NCBI GenBank assembly: GCA_038138625.1
Contig: JAYQEA010000007.1
Coordinates: forward strand, 1-55,435
Source of the DNA: JAQXDR01 sp038138625
GTDB taxonomy: Bacteria > Pseudomonadota > Alphaproteobacteria > Rhodobacterales > Rhodobacteraceae
Length of the DNA: 55,435 nt
Direction: 5' to 3'
A program made the position numbers and the translations under genes. Below the pieces are notes generated by a model. That model saw only the letters and a program-made list of their open reading frames with translations, made no database searches and was not told the origin of the DNA. Positions 27,250 through 35,409 of the stretch are shown one piece after another (position 1 is the stretch's first letter; each line of letters starts with the position of its first letter).

Positions 27250-27645
27250 TCAGTCCCAATCCTCTTGGGACGGATCATACGGGGGCAGGGAGTCGAAATC
27301 GTCGACAAAGGCATCAGGAAATGACGCTCTGGCAACCGCTTCGTTCAGGATCAACTGCGCATCATAGCTGGCAGGATCAAAGGGGTCATCATGCGGCAAG
27401 ACTTCGCGACCCAATAGCCACGACAATCTGCCTGCGTCCAGATTTCCGCGTACAAACGGTTCGGATCCAAAATGGTCCCATAAGGCTTTGACGAAAGCGG
27501 TATCTGCCTTACGATCCACGTTCTTGCGATCTCGGAACCTCTCGCGTCTGACAAGGGGCGTTACACCGCGGGGGTTCGCCCTACGGATTGTGAACTGATG
27601 ATCGGAACCGGGCAATCGGCCGGGAAAGCCGCGATGTTTTATCAT
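27250..27645 (-). CDS. Hypothetical protein in the pcc cluster
   Basis: 131 residues, not assigned to a family. The first third is basic (RRANPRGVTPLVRRERFRDR); the centre reads TAFVKALWDHFGSEPFVRGN; the end is acidic (FVDDFDSLPPYDPSQEDWD). No signal peptide or membrane segment. It starts at ATG 27645 behind a weak AGAGG. It lies 60 bases upstream of pccA and appears to be one of several small accessory genes between pccB and pccA. Codon structure looks coding and there are no internal lesions. Confidence 0.7.
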   Translation of the reverse strand: MIKHRGFPGRLPGSDHQFTIRRANPRGVTPLVRRERFRDRKNVDRKADTAFVKALWDHFGSEPFVRGNLDAGRLSWLLGREVLPHDDPFDPASYDAQLILNEAVARASFPDAFVDDFDSLPPYDPSQEDWD

Positions 27646-27685
27646 TGGGACCTCTGGTGTTTAAACAGTACAGCAGGCCCTTGCC

Positions 27686-27711
27686 GGCCGCCTAAAGGGT
27701 GACAGGCGGCC
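27686..27711. repeat. Inverted repeat downstream of the small lipoprotein gene
   Basis: GGCCGCCT at 27686-27693 and AGGCGGCC at 27704-27711 form an 8-bp perfect stem with a 10-base loop, between the lipoprotein stop (27751) and the next gene start (27645) on the minus strand. No T-run follows, so it is more likely a processing or partial termination hairpin than a full terminator. Confidence 0.5.
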
Positions 27712-27750
27712 GTCAGGCGCCGGATAAAGACCGACGCAGAGTGGAAAGTC

Positions 27751-27894
27751 TTATAGCTTGCCGTCGTATACCGGCTCGGGAGCAACCATGACGTCACCGG
27801 GATCGACAACCATAACTTCTTCGGTTGGCGCGGTGCACGCGGAAATGGTTGCCATGAAGCCAAGGGCCACAAGTGCTTTGAAAATACGGGACAT
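27751..27894 (-). CDS. Small lipoprotein (47 aa)
   Basis: An ATG at 27894 behind AGGAGAAA encodes MSRIFKALVALGFMATISAC, a lipoprotein signal peptide with lipobox ISAC. A 27-residue acidic mature part rich in Val, Pro and Glu (TAPTEEVMVVDPGDVMVAPE) follows and ends at 27751. The cysteine would be lipidated and the peptide anchored in the inner or outer membrane. Too short for many gene finders. It is part of the pccB-to-pccA accessory gene group; the role is unknown. Confidence 0.75.
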   Translation of the reverse strand: MSRIFKALVALGFMATISACTAPTEEVMVVDPGDVMVAPEPVYDGKL

Positions 27895-28141
27895 TGTTGA
27901 TTTCTCCTGTTTCGTCCGCCTTTGACCCAATCCACTTTCCGATCAGGCCACCTCAACCCTACGCTTCGGTAGGTTGTGGTATGTATAGGCCATTTGGCAT
28001 GCGTGCGAAACTTAAAAGATAAGCATGCAGTGACAACGCTGGATCGCATCGGGACATCCAATCCATATGACGTTGCTTTCGAAGCCCGTACCAAAGCGCT
28101 GAACCTTGCTACGTCTGTCGATGGTGGTGTCTCATAAATGC

Positions 28142-28498
28142 TCATGCCGGGTCCTGCTGTGGCAAGGCAGCCCACCGGATCCAGCGGCGACGCCGGTCGG
28201 GGTCGTGAAGCATCTGCTCTATCGATAAAGCCGCTGCTTTTGGTGGTCGTTGCGCAGCGAGACGCCCACCGGCACGCACAATCATACCATCGGGTTTGGA
28301 TGTAATCTCGATCACGGGAGAAAATCCCCGCAAACATTTCAGCGTGCGCCACAGATCCTGTCTGATTTGACGCGCCAAGCGTTCCCGTCGGCAAAGCGGA
28401 AACCACGCCTGTTGGACGATATCAAAGCGCGGAGGCAGGTGTCGTGTCAGCGTGTAGCGCGCATCATCGCTTAATATATGCCAGCCGTTGCGTCTCAT
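28142..28498 (-). CDS. Hypothetical basic protein in the pcc cluster
   Basis: 118 residues, not recognised as a named family. It is rich in Arg and Trp (RRNGWHILSDDARYTLTRHL, then RRERLARQIRQDLWRTL, end RRRRWIRWAALPQQ). No signal peptide or membrane segment. Its ATG at 28498 overlaps the stop of the RidA gene by four bases (ATGA), so it is translationally coupled to it. Confidence 0.72.
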   Translation of the reverse strand: MRRNGWHILSDDARYTLTRHLPPRFDIVQQAWFPLCRRERLARQIRQDLWRTLKCLRGFSPVIEITSKPDGMIVRAGGRLAAQRPPKAAALSIEQMLHDPDRRRRWIRWAALPQQDPA

Positions 28499-28890
28499 GA
28501 GCGGCGGGCCACGCAGTCGATTTCAACCAGCGCGCCGACGGCCAGCGCGGTGACACCTACGGTGGTGCGGGCAGGTAACCTGTCAGCGGGAAAGTAGGAT
28601 TTATAGGTGGTGTTAAAGGCGGCGTAGTCCCGATCAAACTCGGTCAGATAGGCGCGACATTGCACGACGTGGGAAAGATCCAGATTAATGCCGTTCAGGA
28701 TCAGCTTCAGGTTCTGCATGACCTGATGGGTCTGCGCCTCGACCCCTGCGGGCAGGGGGGCGTCCGGCGCGGCGGGGTCCGTGGGCATCTGTCCGGTCAG
28801 GATCACCCAGCCGTCCGCCTCGACCGCGTGGGAGAAAGGGGCGACGGGACGGGGGCCGTTAGAGAGAAGGTGGAATGTTGGTCCGGTCAT
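28495..28890 (-). CDS. RidA family (YjgF/YER057c/UK114) protein
   Basis: 131 residues. Family marks are PFSHAVEADGWVILTGQMPTD at the N-terminus, QTHQVMQNLKLIL in the centre, and ARTTVGVTALAVGALVEIDC at the end with the conserved substrate Arg. RidA-type enzymes deaminate reactive enamine/imine intermediates, though many paralogues have other roles. It is coupled at both ends by ATGA overlaps: with the HEPN-like gene upstream and the basic hypothetical downstream. Confidence 0.88.
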   Translation of the reverse strand: MTGPTFHLLSNGPRPVAPFSHAVEADGWVILTGQMPTDPAAPDAPLPAGVEAQTHQVMQNLKLILNGINLDLSHVVQCRAYLTEFDRDYAAFNTTYKSYFPADRLPARTTVGVTALAVGALVEIDCVARRS

Positions 28891-29453
28891 GTCAAAGCTT
28901 TCTGCGCACCAGAATGTTCACGCCAAATCAAAACAAGCGCATTTGCCTCAGACATGGCTCTTTCAATCGACACAGTGTGTTCATTGAAGATGTACTGTGT
29001 CGTTTCTCGGTCATACATGCCCAAGATGTCTTCGTTCTTGATACCGTGTTTATTAAGATCCCTGACGCTGCCAAGCATATGCCGTGCGAAAGTCTGATCA
29101 GTGGACTTTTCCATCCATGTATCTACTCGGTCTTCGGAATGTGCGATGGCGTTGCGAATTTCGGTGAGCTGTGGAAGGCTTTTGTCACCAAGATTGTACC
29201 AATCCCGCAGTAACTTAGCCCGCTTGACCGACACCTTATCTAACGACTGGGTTTTATCCCAATCCTTAGGATAGAACATGCGTTGGATGTGCGCCAACGC
29301 TTCGATGACAGTTTGCAAGTCAGCATGTACAGCGCCGACGTTTGGCCGCGCGCTCATGCATTCTCGTTCAACCTGCGCGAAGGCAATCAGTGCTCTGGCT
29401 CGCTGGTGGACGATTTCGGCAGAGAAATATTCGATGGTTTTTTGGTCGGACAT
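28887..29453 (-). CDS. HEPN-like hypothetical protein
   Basis: 188 residues starting at ATG 29453 (MSDQKTIEYFSAEIVHQRAR), seven bases after the pccB stop. The sequence is mostly helical in character. In the middle it has LTEIRNAIAHSEDRVD, which contains the R-x4-H motif (RNAIAH) of HEPN domains. HEPN proteins are often RNases in toxin-antitoxin or defence systems, but there are also non-toxic members. I do not see an adjacent antitoxin of the MNT nucleotidyltransferase type. Its stop overlaps the RidA start (ATGA). The HEPN assignment is tentative. Confidence 0.7.
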   Translation of the reverse strand: MSDQKTIEYFSAEIVHQRARALIAFAQVERECMSARPNVGAVHADLQTVIEALAHIQRMFYPKDWDKTQSLDKVSVKRAKLLRDWYNLGDKSLPQLTEIRNAIAHSEDRVDTWMEKSTDQTFARHMLGSVRDLNKHGIKNEDILGMYDRETTQYIFNEHTVSIERAMSEANALVLIWREHSGAQKALT

Positions 29454-29460
29454 CGTACGC

Positions 29461-30993
29461 TCACAGCGGAATATTATCGTGCTTATTCCAAGGGTTCTGA
29501 AGCTTCTTTCCGCGTAGCGAGGCAAAGGCCCGCGCCACACGGCGTCGGGTGGACTTGGGCTGGATCACCTCATCAATGAACCCGCGCTCGGCTGCAACAA
29601 AGGGGTTGGCAAAGCGGTCTTCGTATTCTGCTGTCCTTGCCGCAATCTTGTCGGCGTCGCCCAGTTCGGAACGATAGAGGATTTCTGTCGCACCCTTGGC
29701 GCCCATCACCGCGATCTCTGCTGTGGGCCACGCATAGTTCATATCGCCCCGCAGGTGTTTGGACGACATAACATCATAGGCCCCGCCATAGGCCTTGCGG
29801 GTGATCACCGTGACCTTGGGCACTGTCGCCTCACCATAAGCGAAAAGCAGCTTGGCCCCGTGTTTGATGACCCCACCATATTCCTGAGATGTTCCGGGCA
29901 GAAAGCCCGGAACATCCACAAGCGTCAGAAGGGGAATTTCGAACGCGTCGCAGAACCGCACAAAGCGCGCGGCCTTACGTGAACTGTCGATGTCCAGACA
30001 GCCCGCAAGCACCATGGGCTGGTTGGCCACGACACCTACAGTCTGACCTTCAAGCCGCATAAAGCCTGTGATGATATTCTTGGCAAAGTCTTCCTGAATC
30101 TCGTAAAAATCGCCTTCGTCTGCGATCTTTAGGATCAGTTCCTTCATGTCATAGGGTGTATTGGGGTTTTCTGGGATAAGGGTGTCGAGGCTATGCTCGA
30201 CACGGGCCGGATCATCAAAAAACGGACGCACGGGCGGTTTTTCACGGTTGTTAGCAGGCAGAAAATCAACCAGACGACGCACTTCTGCAAGGGCTTCTAC
30301 GTCGTTCTCAAAGGCGCCGTCGGCAACACTGCTTTTCTTTGTGTGTGTGCTGGCACCACCCAGCTCCTCGGCGGTGACGACTTCGTTTGTGACGGTCTTG
30401 ACCACGTCTGGTCCGGTAACAAACATGTAGCTGCTATCTTTGACCATGAAGATAAAGTCGGTCATGGCCGGACTGTAGACCGCGCCGCCCGCACAGGGAC
30501 CCATGATCACGCTGATTTGCGGAACAACACCTGAGGCCAAGACGTTGCGCTGAAAGATTTCGGCATATCCGGCCAAGGCATCGACGCCTTCCTGGATACG
30601 CGCTCCACCTGAGTCGTTCAGACCCACGACCGGAGCCCCGTTCTGCATAGCCATATCCATGATTTTACAAATTTTTTGCGCATGGGTGGCAGAGACTGAT
30701 CCCCCCAAAACAGTAAAATCCTGACTGTAGACATATATCATTCTACCGTTGATCGTGCCCCAGCCTGTCACCACGCCGTCACCCGCGGGGCGCTGATGTT
30801 CCATGTCGAAATCGGTACAGCGGTGCGCTACGAACATATCGAATTCTTCGAAACTGCCCTCGTCCAACAAAAGGTCGATCCGCTCGCGGGCGGATAATTT
30901 CCCTTTGGCATGCTGTGTGGCGATCCGTCTCTCTCCGCCGCCCAACCGTGCAGCCTGACGACGGCTTTCGAGTTCTTGCAAGATATCCTTCAT
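29461..30993 (-). CDS. pccB: Propionyl-CoA carboxylase beta subunit (carboxyltransferase)
   Basis: 510 residues of the acyl-CoA carboxyltransferase family: MKDILQELESRRQAARLGGG start, KGKLSARERIDLLLDEGSFEE, the acyl-CoA site GGARIQEGVDALAGY, GPCAGGAVYSPAMTDF, and GVIKHGAKLLFAYGEATVPK with KAYGGAYDVMSSK. It transfers the carboxyl group from biotin to propionyl-CoA. It is the first gene of the cluster, with a regulatory region upstream containing TTTGCAAA-type sites. Confidence 0.97.
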   Translation of the reverse strand: MKDILQELESRRQAARLGGGERRIATQHAKGKLSARERIDLLLDEGSFEEFDMFVAHRCTDFDMEHQRPAGDGVVTGWGTINGRMIYVYSQDFTVLGGSVSATHAQKICKIMDMAMQNGAPVVGLNDSGGARIQEGVDALAGYAEIFQRNVLASGVVPQISVIMGPCAGGAVYSPAMTDFIFMVKDSSYMFVTGPDVVKTVTNEVVTAEELGGASTHTKKSSVADGAFENDVEALAEVRRLVDFLPANNREKPPVRPFFDDPARVEHSLDTLIPENPNTPYDMKELILKIADEGDFYEIQEDFAKNIITGFMRLEGQTVGVVANQPMVLAGCLDIDSSRKAARFVRFCDAFEIPLLTLVDVPGFLPGTSQEYGGVIKHGAKLLFAYGEATVPKVTVITRKAYGGAYDVMSSKHLRGDMNYAWPTAEIAVMGAKGATEILYRSELGDADKIAARTAEYEDRFANPFVAAERGFIDEVIQPKSTRRRVARAFASLRGKKLQNPWNKHDNIPL

Positions 30994-31052
30994 CGCGCGA
31001 TCCCTTTCGTTTGCAGTCAGCTATACAAGCCGATAGGCAGTGCTCAAGACCT

Positions 31053-31110
31053 TTTGCGCAAATTTGCAAATATTGGATAATTATTTTTTTGCAAAATGCA
31101 AAATTGCGAA
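31053..31110. promoter_or_regulatory. Putative PccR operator: TTTGCAAA-type half-sites
   Basis: Between the divergent starts of pccB (30993) and the efflux gene (31186) lie TTTGCGCAAA at 31053-31062 directly followed by TTTGCAAA at 31063-31070, another TTTGCAAA at 31088-31095, and the degenerate ATGCAAAATTGCGAA at 31096-31110. From memory of work on Rhodobacter sphaeroides, the ScfR-family regulator PccR recognises paired TTTGCAAA elements upstream of pccB. A PccR-like gene is present at 32459. The spacing here differs from a simple pair. Confidence 0.7.
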
Positions 31111-31185
31111 TTATGGAATATTTTCTTTACAGAGGGGCTATAAACGTTTGGACAACCCTGGCAAATCAGCATACCCCACGGACGT

Positions 31186-32415
31186 ATGACCGCATTGCGC
31201 CCCGTCCGTTTTATGGACCGCTCCACTCCGCCCAAACTTGTGACACTGGTTCTGCTTGCTGGGATCTCTGTGCTTGGGATGAATATCTTTGTGCCATCGC
31301 TGGCCATTATGGCAGAGTATTTTGAGACAGATTATGCGGTTATGCAGCTTTCGGTCTCTTTGTATTTGGGGGTAAATGCAGGGTTGCAATTGGTGATTGG
31401 CCCAATGTCCGATAAGCTTGGCCGCAGGCCGGTGATCATCGGGGGACTTGTTATCTTTGTCCTGGCAACTTTCGGATGCATGATGGCAGAATCCGCTGTT
31501 GTCTTCTTGATTTTTCGGATGATGCAGGCAGGCGTTGTCTCTGCCATGGTATTAAGTCGTGCCGTGGTACGCGACATGGTTCCTCAAGATCAGGCCGCCT
31601 CAATGATTGCGTATGTCACTATGGGTATGTCCGTCGTGCCCATGCTTGGCCCGGCGGTTGGGGGCGTGTTAGCGGACGTCTATGGGTGGCAAGCCAGTTT
31701 TTTGCTGCTGTTGGTGTTGGGGCTGGGCATGATTGTCTGGACTTGGGCGGATTTGGGTGAAACCGCGCGTCCAAGCGGGCTAAGCTTTGCCAAGCAATTC
31801 GCAGAATACCCAGAACTGCTTCGATCCCCCCGTTTTTGGGGCTATGCCATGGCGGCTGCTTTTGCCTCCGGTTCCTTTTTTGCCTATATGGGCGGTGCTG
31901 CATTTGTGGGCACCGAGGTGTTCGGCATGGATCAGACTGTGCTAGGGATCGTCTTTGGGGCCCCGGCCTTGGGATATTTTACCGGAAATTTTGTCTCTGG
32001 CCGCTATTCGAGACGCTTTGGCATCAACAAGATGATCTTTTGGGGGGCTGTTATTAATTTTTGCGGGATAGCAGGGTCGCTTATTGTATTTCTATCGGGC
32101 ATGGGCAGTGCAACGGTATTCTTCGGAAGCATGGTGTTTGTTGGAATCGGGAATGGAATGGTTTTACCGAATGCAACGGCGGGTACATTGTCGGTGCGTC
32201 CGCATCTTGCTGGCACAGCTTCTGGATTGGGGGGCGCGATCAATATCGGGGGCGGGGCAGCCCTTAGCCAGGTCGCAGGGGAGTTGTTGGGACCGCAAAC
32301 CGGTGCTACGCCCCTGTTGTGGTTGCAGCTTCTAACAGCTTTTGCTGCAATTCTGGCAATTGTATACGTTATTCGTCGCACATCGCGACTTGAGGCACTG
32401 GACGAGACGACCTGA
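31186..32415 (+). CDS. Bcr/CflA family drug-resistance efflux MFS transporter
   Basis: 409 residues with 12 membrane segments. The family marks are GMNIFVPSLAIMAEYF in helix 1, the loop motif GPMSDKLGRRPVII and QAGVVSAMVLSRAVVRDM. It would export small molecules by proton antiport; the substrate is unknown. The ATG at 31186 lacks a clear ribosome binding site, and ATG 31213 (MDRSTPPKLV) is an alternative. It shares the TTTGCAAA-containing region with pccB and is followed by pccR, so co-regulation is possible. Confidence 0.85.
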   Translation: MTALRPVRFMDRSTPPKLVTLVLLAGISVLGMNIFVPSLAIMAEYFETDYAVMQLSVSLYLGVNAGLQLVIGPMSDKLGRRPVIIGGLVIFVLATFGCMMAESAVVFLIFRMMQAGVVSAMVLSRAVVRDMVPQDQAASMIAYVTMGMSVVPMLGPAVGGVLADVYGWQASFLLLLVLGLGMIVWTWADLGETARPSGLSFAKQFAEYPELLRSPRFWGYAMAAAFASGSFFAYMGGAAFVGTEVFGMDQTVLGIVFGAPALGYFTGNFVSGRYSRRFGINKMIFWGAVINFCGIAGSLIVFLSGMGSATVFFGSMVFVGIGNGMVLPNATAGTLSVRPHLAGTASGLGGAINIGGGAALSQVAGELLGPQTGATPLLWLQLLTAFAAILAIVYVIRRTSRLEALDETT

Positions 32416-32458
32416 CTTTGTAAGCTTTCAGTTTCACAACGCATTAGCGGATTGAGGC

Positions 32459-33850
32459 ATGGCACAACAAAAACTTTATGCGGGAGCCAAGCTGCGTGAA
32501 ATTCGTGGCAGGCTTGATCTCACCCAAAAGACGTTTGCGGCTAAGTTGGGCGTTTCTTTGCCATATCTCAATCAGATGGAAAACAACAATCGTCCGGTAA
32601 GCACGACCGTCGTTCTGGCGCTGGCCCGTGAATTCGGACAAGATGTTACCGAATTAGGTCATTCCGACGCAGAGCGTTTGGTCACTGACATGCGCGAGGC
32701 CTTGGCCGACCCTGTCTTTTCCGACGCGGCTCCGCAACTGGCAGATCTTAGGTTAATGGCATCAAATGCGCCGGGTTTTGCGCATGCTTTTTTGACGCTG
32801 CATCGGACATATCGCGAAACCCACGAACGACTGGCCTCTCTTGATGAGGCATTGGGCCGCGAGGGGGCGCAGTTGCAACCCAGCCCTTGGGAAGAGGTTC
32901 GCGATTTCTTTCATTATTGTGATAACTACATCGATGCTGTTGACCGCGCGGCAGAACATTTTTCGGATACGCCAGGCGGTGCGTCCGCCGCAGCCACCCG
33001 ATTTTTCAACTCTCGGGACATATCCGTACAGCTGTCGCCATCAGATAGAGTACGTCATTTTGATCCTGACACGCGAATACTGACGTTGTCTGCACACGCA
33101 CCGCCGGAAACGCGCACCTTTCAGATGTTGTTGCAAATCGCGCTTTTGATGCAAGATCCACTTCTGGAAGCCACGCTTGATCTAGCCCGATTTCAGTCGG
33201 ATGCGGCGCGTGCTATAGCGAAGATCGGGCTCGCGAATTATTTTGCGGGCGCCGCGATGCTGCCGTACGGGGCTTTTTTGAATAATGCGCGAGAATGCCG
33301 TCACGATTTGGAGTTGCTGGCCGGCAGTTTTGGCGCATCTATCGAACAGGTGGCGCACCGTCTGTCAACGATGCAAAGACCTGGCGCGAAGGGGGTGCCG
33401 TTCTTTTTCGTGCGTGTAGATCAGGCGGGCACGATCACCAAGCGACATTCGGCAACGCGGTTGCAATTCGCCCGCTTCGGGGGGGCTTGTCCGCTTTGGA
33501 ATGTCCATCGCGCTTTTGAAACACCTGGTCGATTCTTGCGCCAACTGGCGGAAACGCCCGATGGGGTGCGCTACATCAGTCTGGCGCGCGACGTCTCAAA
33601 ACCCGGTGGCCATTTTGGTGCGCCCTTGCGCAGATATGCAATTGCCCTTGGCTGCGAGGTCAGCCACGCGCCTGCCTTGGTATATGCCGATGGTCTGGAT
33701 CTGGGCCATGACGCGGCGTTCGAGCCGATAGGTATCTCGTGTCGGATTTGTGAACGTACGAAATGTCATCAACGCTCTGTTCCACCGTTGGAAAGACGCC
33801 TGACGATTCACCCGCATTCCCGGGACCTGCTTCCCTACGAGGTCAATTAA
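32459..33850 (+). CDS. pccR: ScfR-family transcriptional regulator of propionyl-CoA carboxylase
   Basis: 463 residues. The N-terminal XRE helix-turn-helix (LREIRGRLDLTQKTFAAKLG, then VSLPYLNQMENNNRPVS) is followed by a long region including a DUF955/IrrE-like stretch and a C-terminal part with conserved cysteines (ISCRICERTKCHQRS). This is the architecture of short-chain fatty acyl-CoA regulators such as PccR and RamB. Located one gene from pccB, near TTTGCAAA-type sites, it most likely controls the pcc operon. The stop overlaps the next ATG by one base (TAATG). Confidence 0.85.
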   Translation: MAQQKLYAGAKLREIRGRLDLTQKTFAAKLGVSLPYLNQMENNNRPVSTTVVLALAREFGQDVTELGHSDAERLVTDMREALADPVFSDAAPQLADLRLMASNAPGFAHAFLTLHRTYRETHERLASLDEALGREGAQLQPSPWEEVRDFFHYCDNYIDAVDRAAEHFSDTPGGASAAATRFFNSRDISVQLSPSDRVRHFDPDTRILTLSAHAPPETRTFQMLLQIALLMQDPLLEATLDLARFQSDAARAIAKIGLANYFAGAAMLPYGAFLNNARECRHDLELLAGSFGASIEQVAHRLSTMQRPGAKGVPFFFVRVDQAGTITKRHSATRLQFARFGGACPLWNVHRAFETPGRFLRQLAETPDGVRYISLARDVSKPGGHFGAPLRRYAIALGCEVSHAPALVYADGLDLGHDAAFEPIGISCRICERTKCHQRSVPPLERRLTIHPHSRDLLPYEVN

Positions 33851-34683
33851 TGCATCGTATTTTTCAGATGGCTTTGGTTCTTTGTCTTTTGGCGGTTGAG
33901 GCGAGCGCATCGCTTGATTGGTTGGAGCGTCGGGCAATCTATCCCTTCAGCCCCTTGCATACCACGCCCGATGCGGCGGGGCTGCCCGCAGCAACCGAAC
34001 ATCGTTTTGCTGTAGCTGGGGCTGAAATTTTTGTCTGGTCTGTTCCGCCCGCGTCCGGGCAACCTGTTATTTTCTACTTGCATGGAAACTCTGGAAATCT
34101 TGCCTCTCGTGCAGCAAGATTTCGGTACTTGACGCAACAGGGATTTGGTCTTTTGGCACCGACGTATCGTGGTGCCTCAGGGTCGGATGGGTACCCATCA
34201 GAGCCGGCGATCATCGCGGATACACTTGCGGTCTGGCAAGCCGCATCTGATCTGGTCGGACAGACACCCGCGATTATATACGGCGAAAGCCTCGGAACTG
34301 GTGTCGCTTTGGCGTTGGACGAACAACTGAGCCTCCGTCCTGGGGCGAGCCTTCCAAAGGGCATCGTCCTTGAAGCGCCTTATTTGTCCATGCCAGACAT
34401 CGCCAAGGCCTACTTTCCTTTACCAGACCCGATACTGAGCCAGATACGCAGTCGTTGGAACAGTGCCGAACGGGCGCCGGACGTGACAACTCCCGTTTTG
34501 ATCTTGCATGGCACAGATGACCAGACGGTACCCTATGCGCATGGGCAGGGTATCTTCGATCTATTGGCAAGCAGCCAAAAAGAAATGATCACAGTTGAGG
34601 CGGGCGGGCACAACGGACTTTGGACGGATCCGGATGTGCGAGATGGACTGATTGATTTTATTCGAAACTATGCAAGTCCTTGA
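33850..34683 (+). CDS. Alpha/beta hydrolase (ABHD13/17-like), exported
   Basis: The start is the ATG at 33850 that overlaps the pccR stop, giving 277 residues. An N-terminal hydrophobic segment (MHRIFQMALVLCLLAVEASA) suggests export or a membrane anchor. The fold marks are YLHGNSGNLASRAARFRYL (oxyanion HGN), the nucleophile Ser in YGESLGTGVAL, Asp in LHGTDDQTVPY and His in AGGHNGLW. Members are thioesterases or esterases of broad type; the substrate is unknown. Confidence 0.85.
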   Translation: MHRIFQMALVLCLLAVEASASLDWLERRAIYPFSPLHTTPDAAGLPAATEHRFAVAGAEIFVWSVPPASGQPVIFYLHGNSGNLASRAARFRYLTQQGFGLLAPTYRGASGSDGYPSEPAIIADTLAVWQAASDLVGQTPAIIYGESLGTGVALALDEQLSLRPGASLPKGIVLEAPYLSMPDIAKAYFPLPDPILSQIRSRWNSAERAPDVTTPVLILHGTDDQTVPYAHGQGIFDLLASSQKEMITVEAGGHNGLWTDPDVRDGLIDFIRNYASP

Positions 34684-34815
34684 GGACCTGAATCACCATG
34701 TCAGATGTGTCAGAGTGTGAATTTCATGCCAATTAGATCGACAGTCTGAAGCTCTCTGACTGGACGCCTATGCCGACCGCGCTACTGTTTCGGGACGTAT
34801 AATACCGGAGATCCC

Positions 34816-35346
34816 ATGCGCACCCTTATTGCAGCCCTAGCCATAATGTTCACCATGCCCTTAGCCCCATCGACATCCGCAGCCCCACTCGAAAATTTTT
34901 CCCAAGGCGCATCTGCAAACTGGTCGTTTTTCACGGATCAGGTCATGGGGGGGGTCAGTCAAGGTCGCGCGTCTTTGGCGGAGGGGGCGCTACGACTCGA
35001 AGGCCGCGTATCTACCGAAAACAACGGGGGCTTTATCCAGGTTCGCAGATCCGTTGACCTTCCCGCGGATGCTACCCGGATTAGGTTGCGGGTGCGGGGC
35101 AATGGTCAGAAATACTACGTGCATTTGCGGACAGGTGGCACGCGCTTGCCATGGCAATACTACCAGCTTGGGTTTGACGCCAAGGACGGATGGTCGGATG
35201 TAACCCTGCCTCTGGATGCTTTTGAAGCCTCTAGCAGGTTGATGAGACGCACGCCCAAGGCGGCGTCAGTCCGCACACTGGCGCTCGTCGCTTACGGCAG
35301 GGATCATTCCGCCTTTGTCGAAGTATCTGACATTTTTATTGAATAA
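34816..35346 (+). CDS. CIA30-domain (NADH:ubiquinone oxidoreductase intermediate-associated 30) protein, secreted
   Basis: 176 residues. The signal peptide (MRTLIAALAIMFTMPLAPST to SAAP) is followed by a CIA30 beta-sandwich: FFTDQVMGGVSQGRASL, GGFIQVRRSVDLPADATRIR, WQYYQLGFDAKDGW and a C-terminal FVEVSDIFIE. Mitochondrial CIA30 helps complex I assembly; bacterial secreted members have a carbohydrate-binding-like fold and undefined function. Stands alone, with about 130 bases on its upstream side. Confidence 0.85.
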   Translation: MRTLIAALAIMFTMPLAPSTSAAPLENFSQGASANWSFFTDQVMGGVSQGRASLAEGALRLEGRVSTENNGGFIQVRRSVDLPADATRIRLRVRGNGQKYYVHLRTGGTRLPWQYYQLGFDAKDGWSDVTLPLDAFEASSRLMRRTPKAASVRTLALVAYGRDHSAFVEVSDIFIE

Positions 35347-35409
35347 ACCTGTGACGGCCGGCTTCATGCTGAAAGAGGTTTGAGAATACTTATGCGGTCT
35401 TTGCTCGTG

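Noticed and set aside
27642..28406. 254-codon minus-strand frame
   Set aside because: It covers the lipoprotein gene and part of the basic hypothetical gene in another frame; those have better starts and protein-like sequence.
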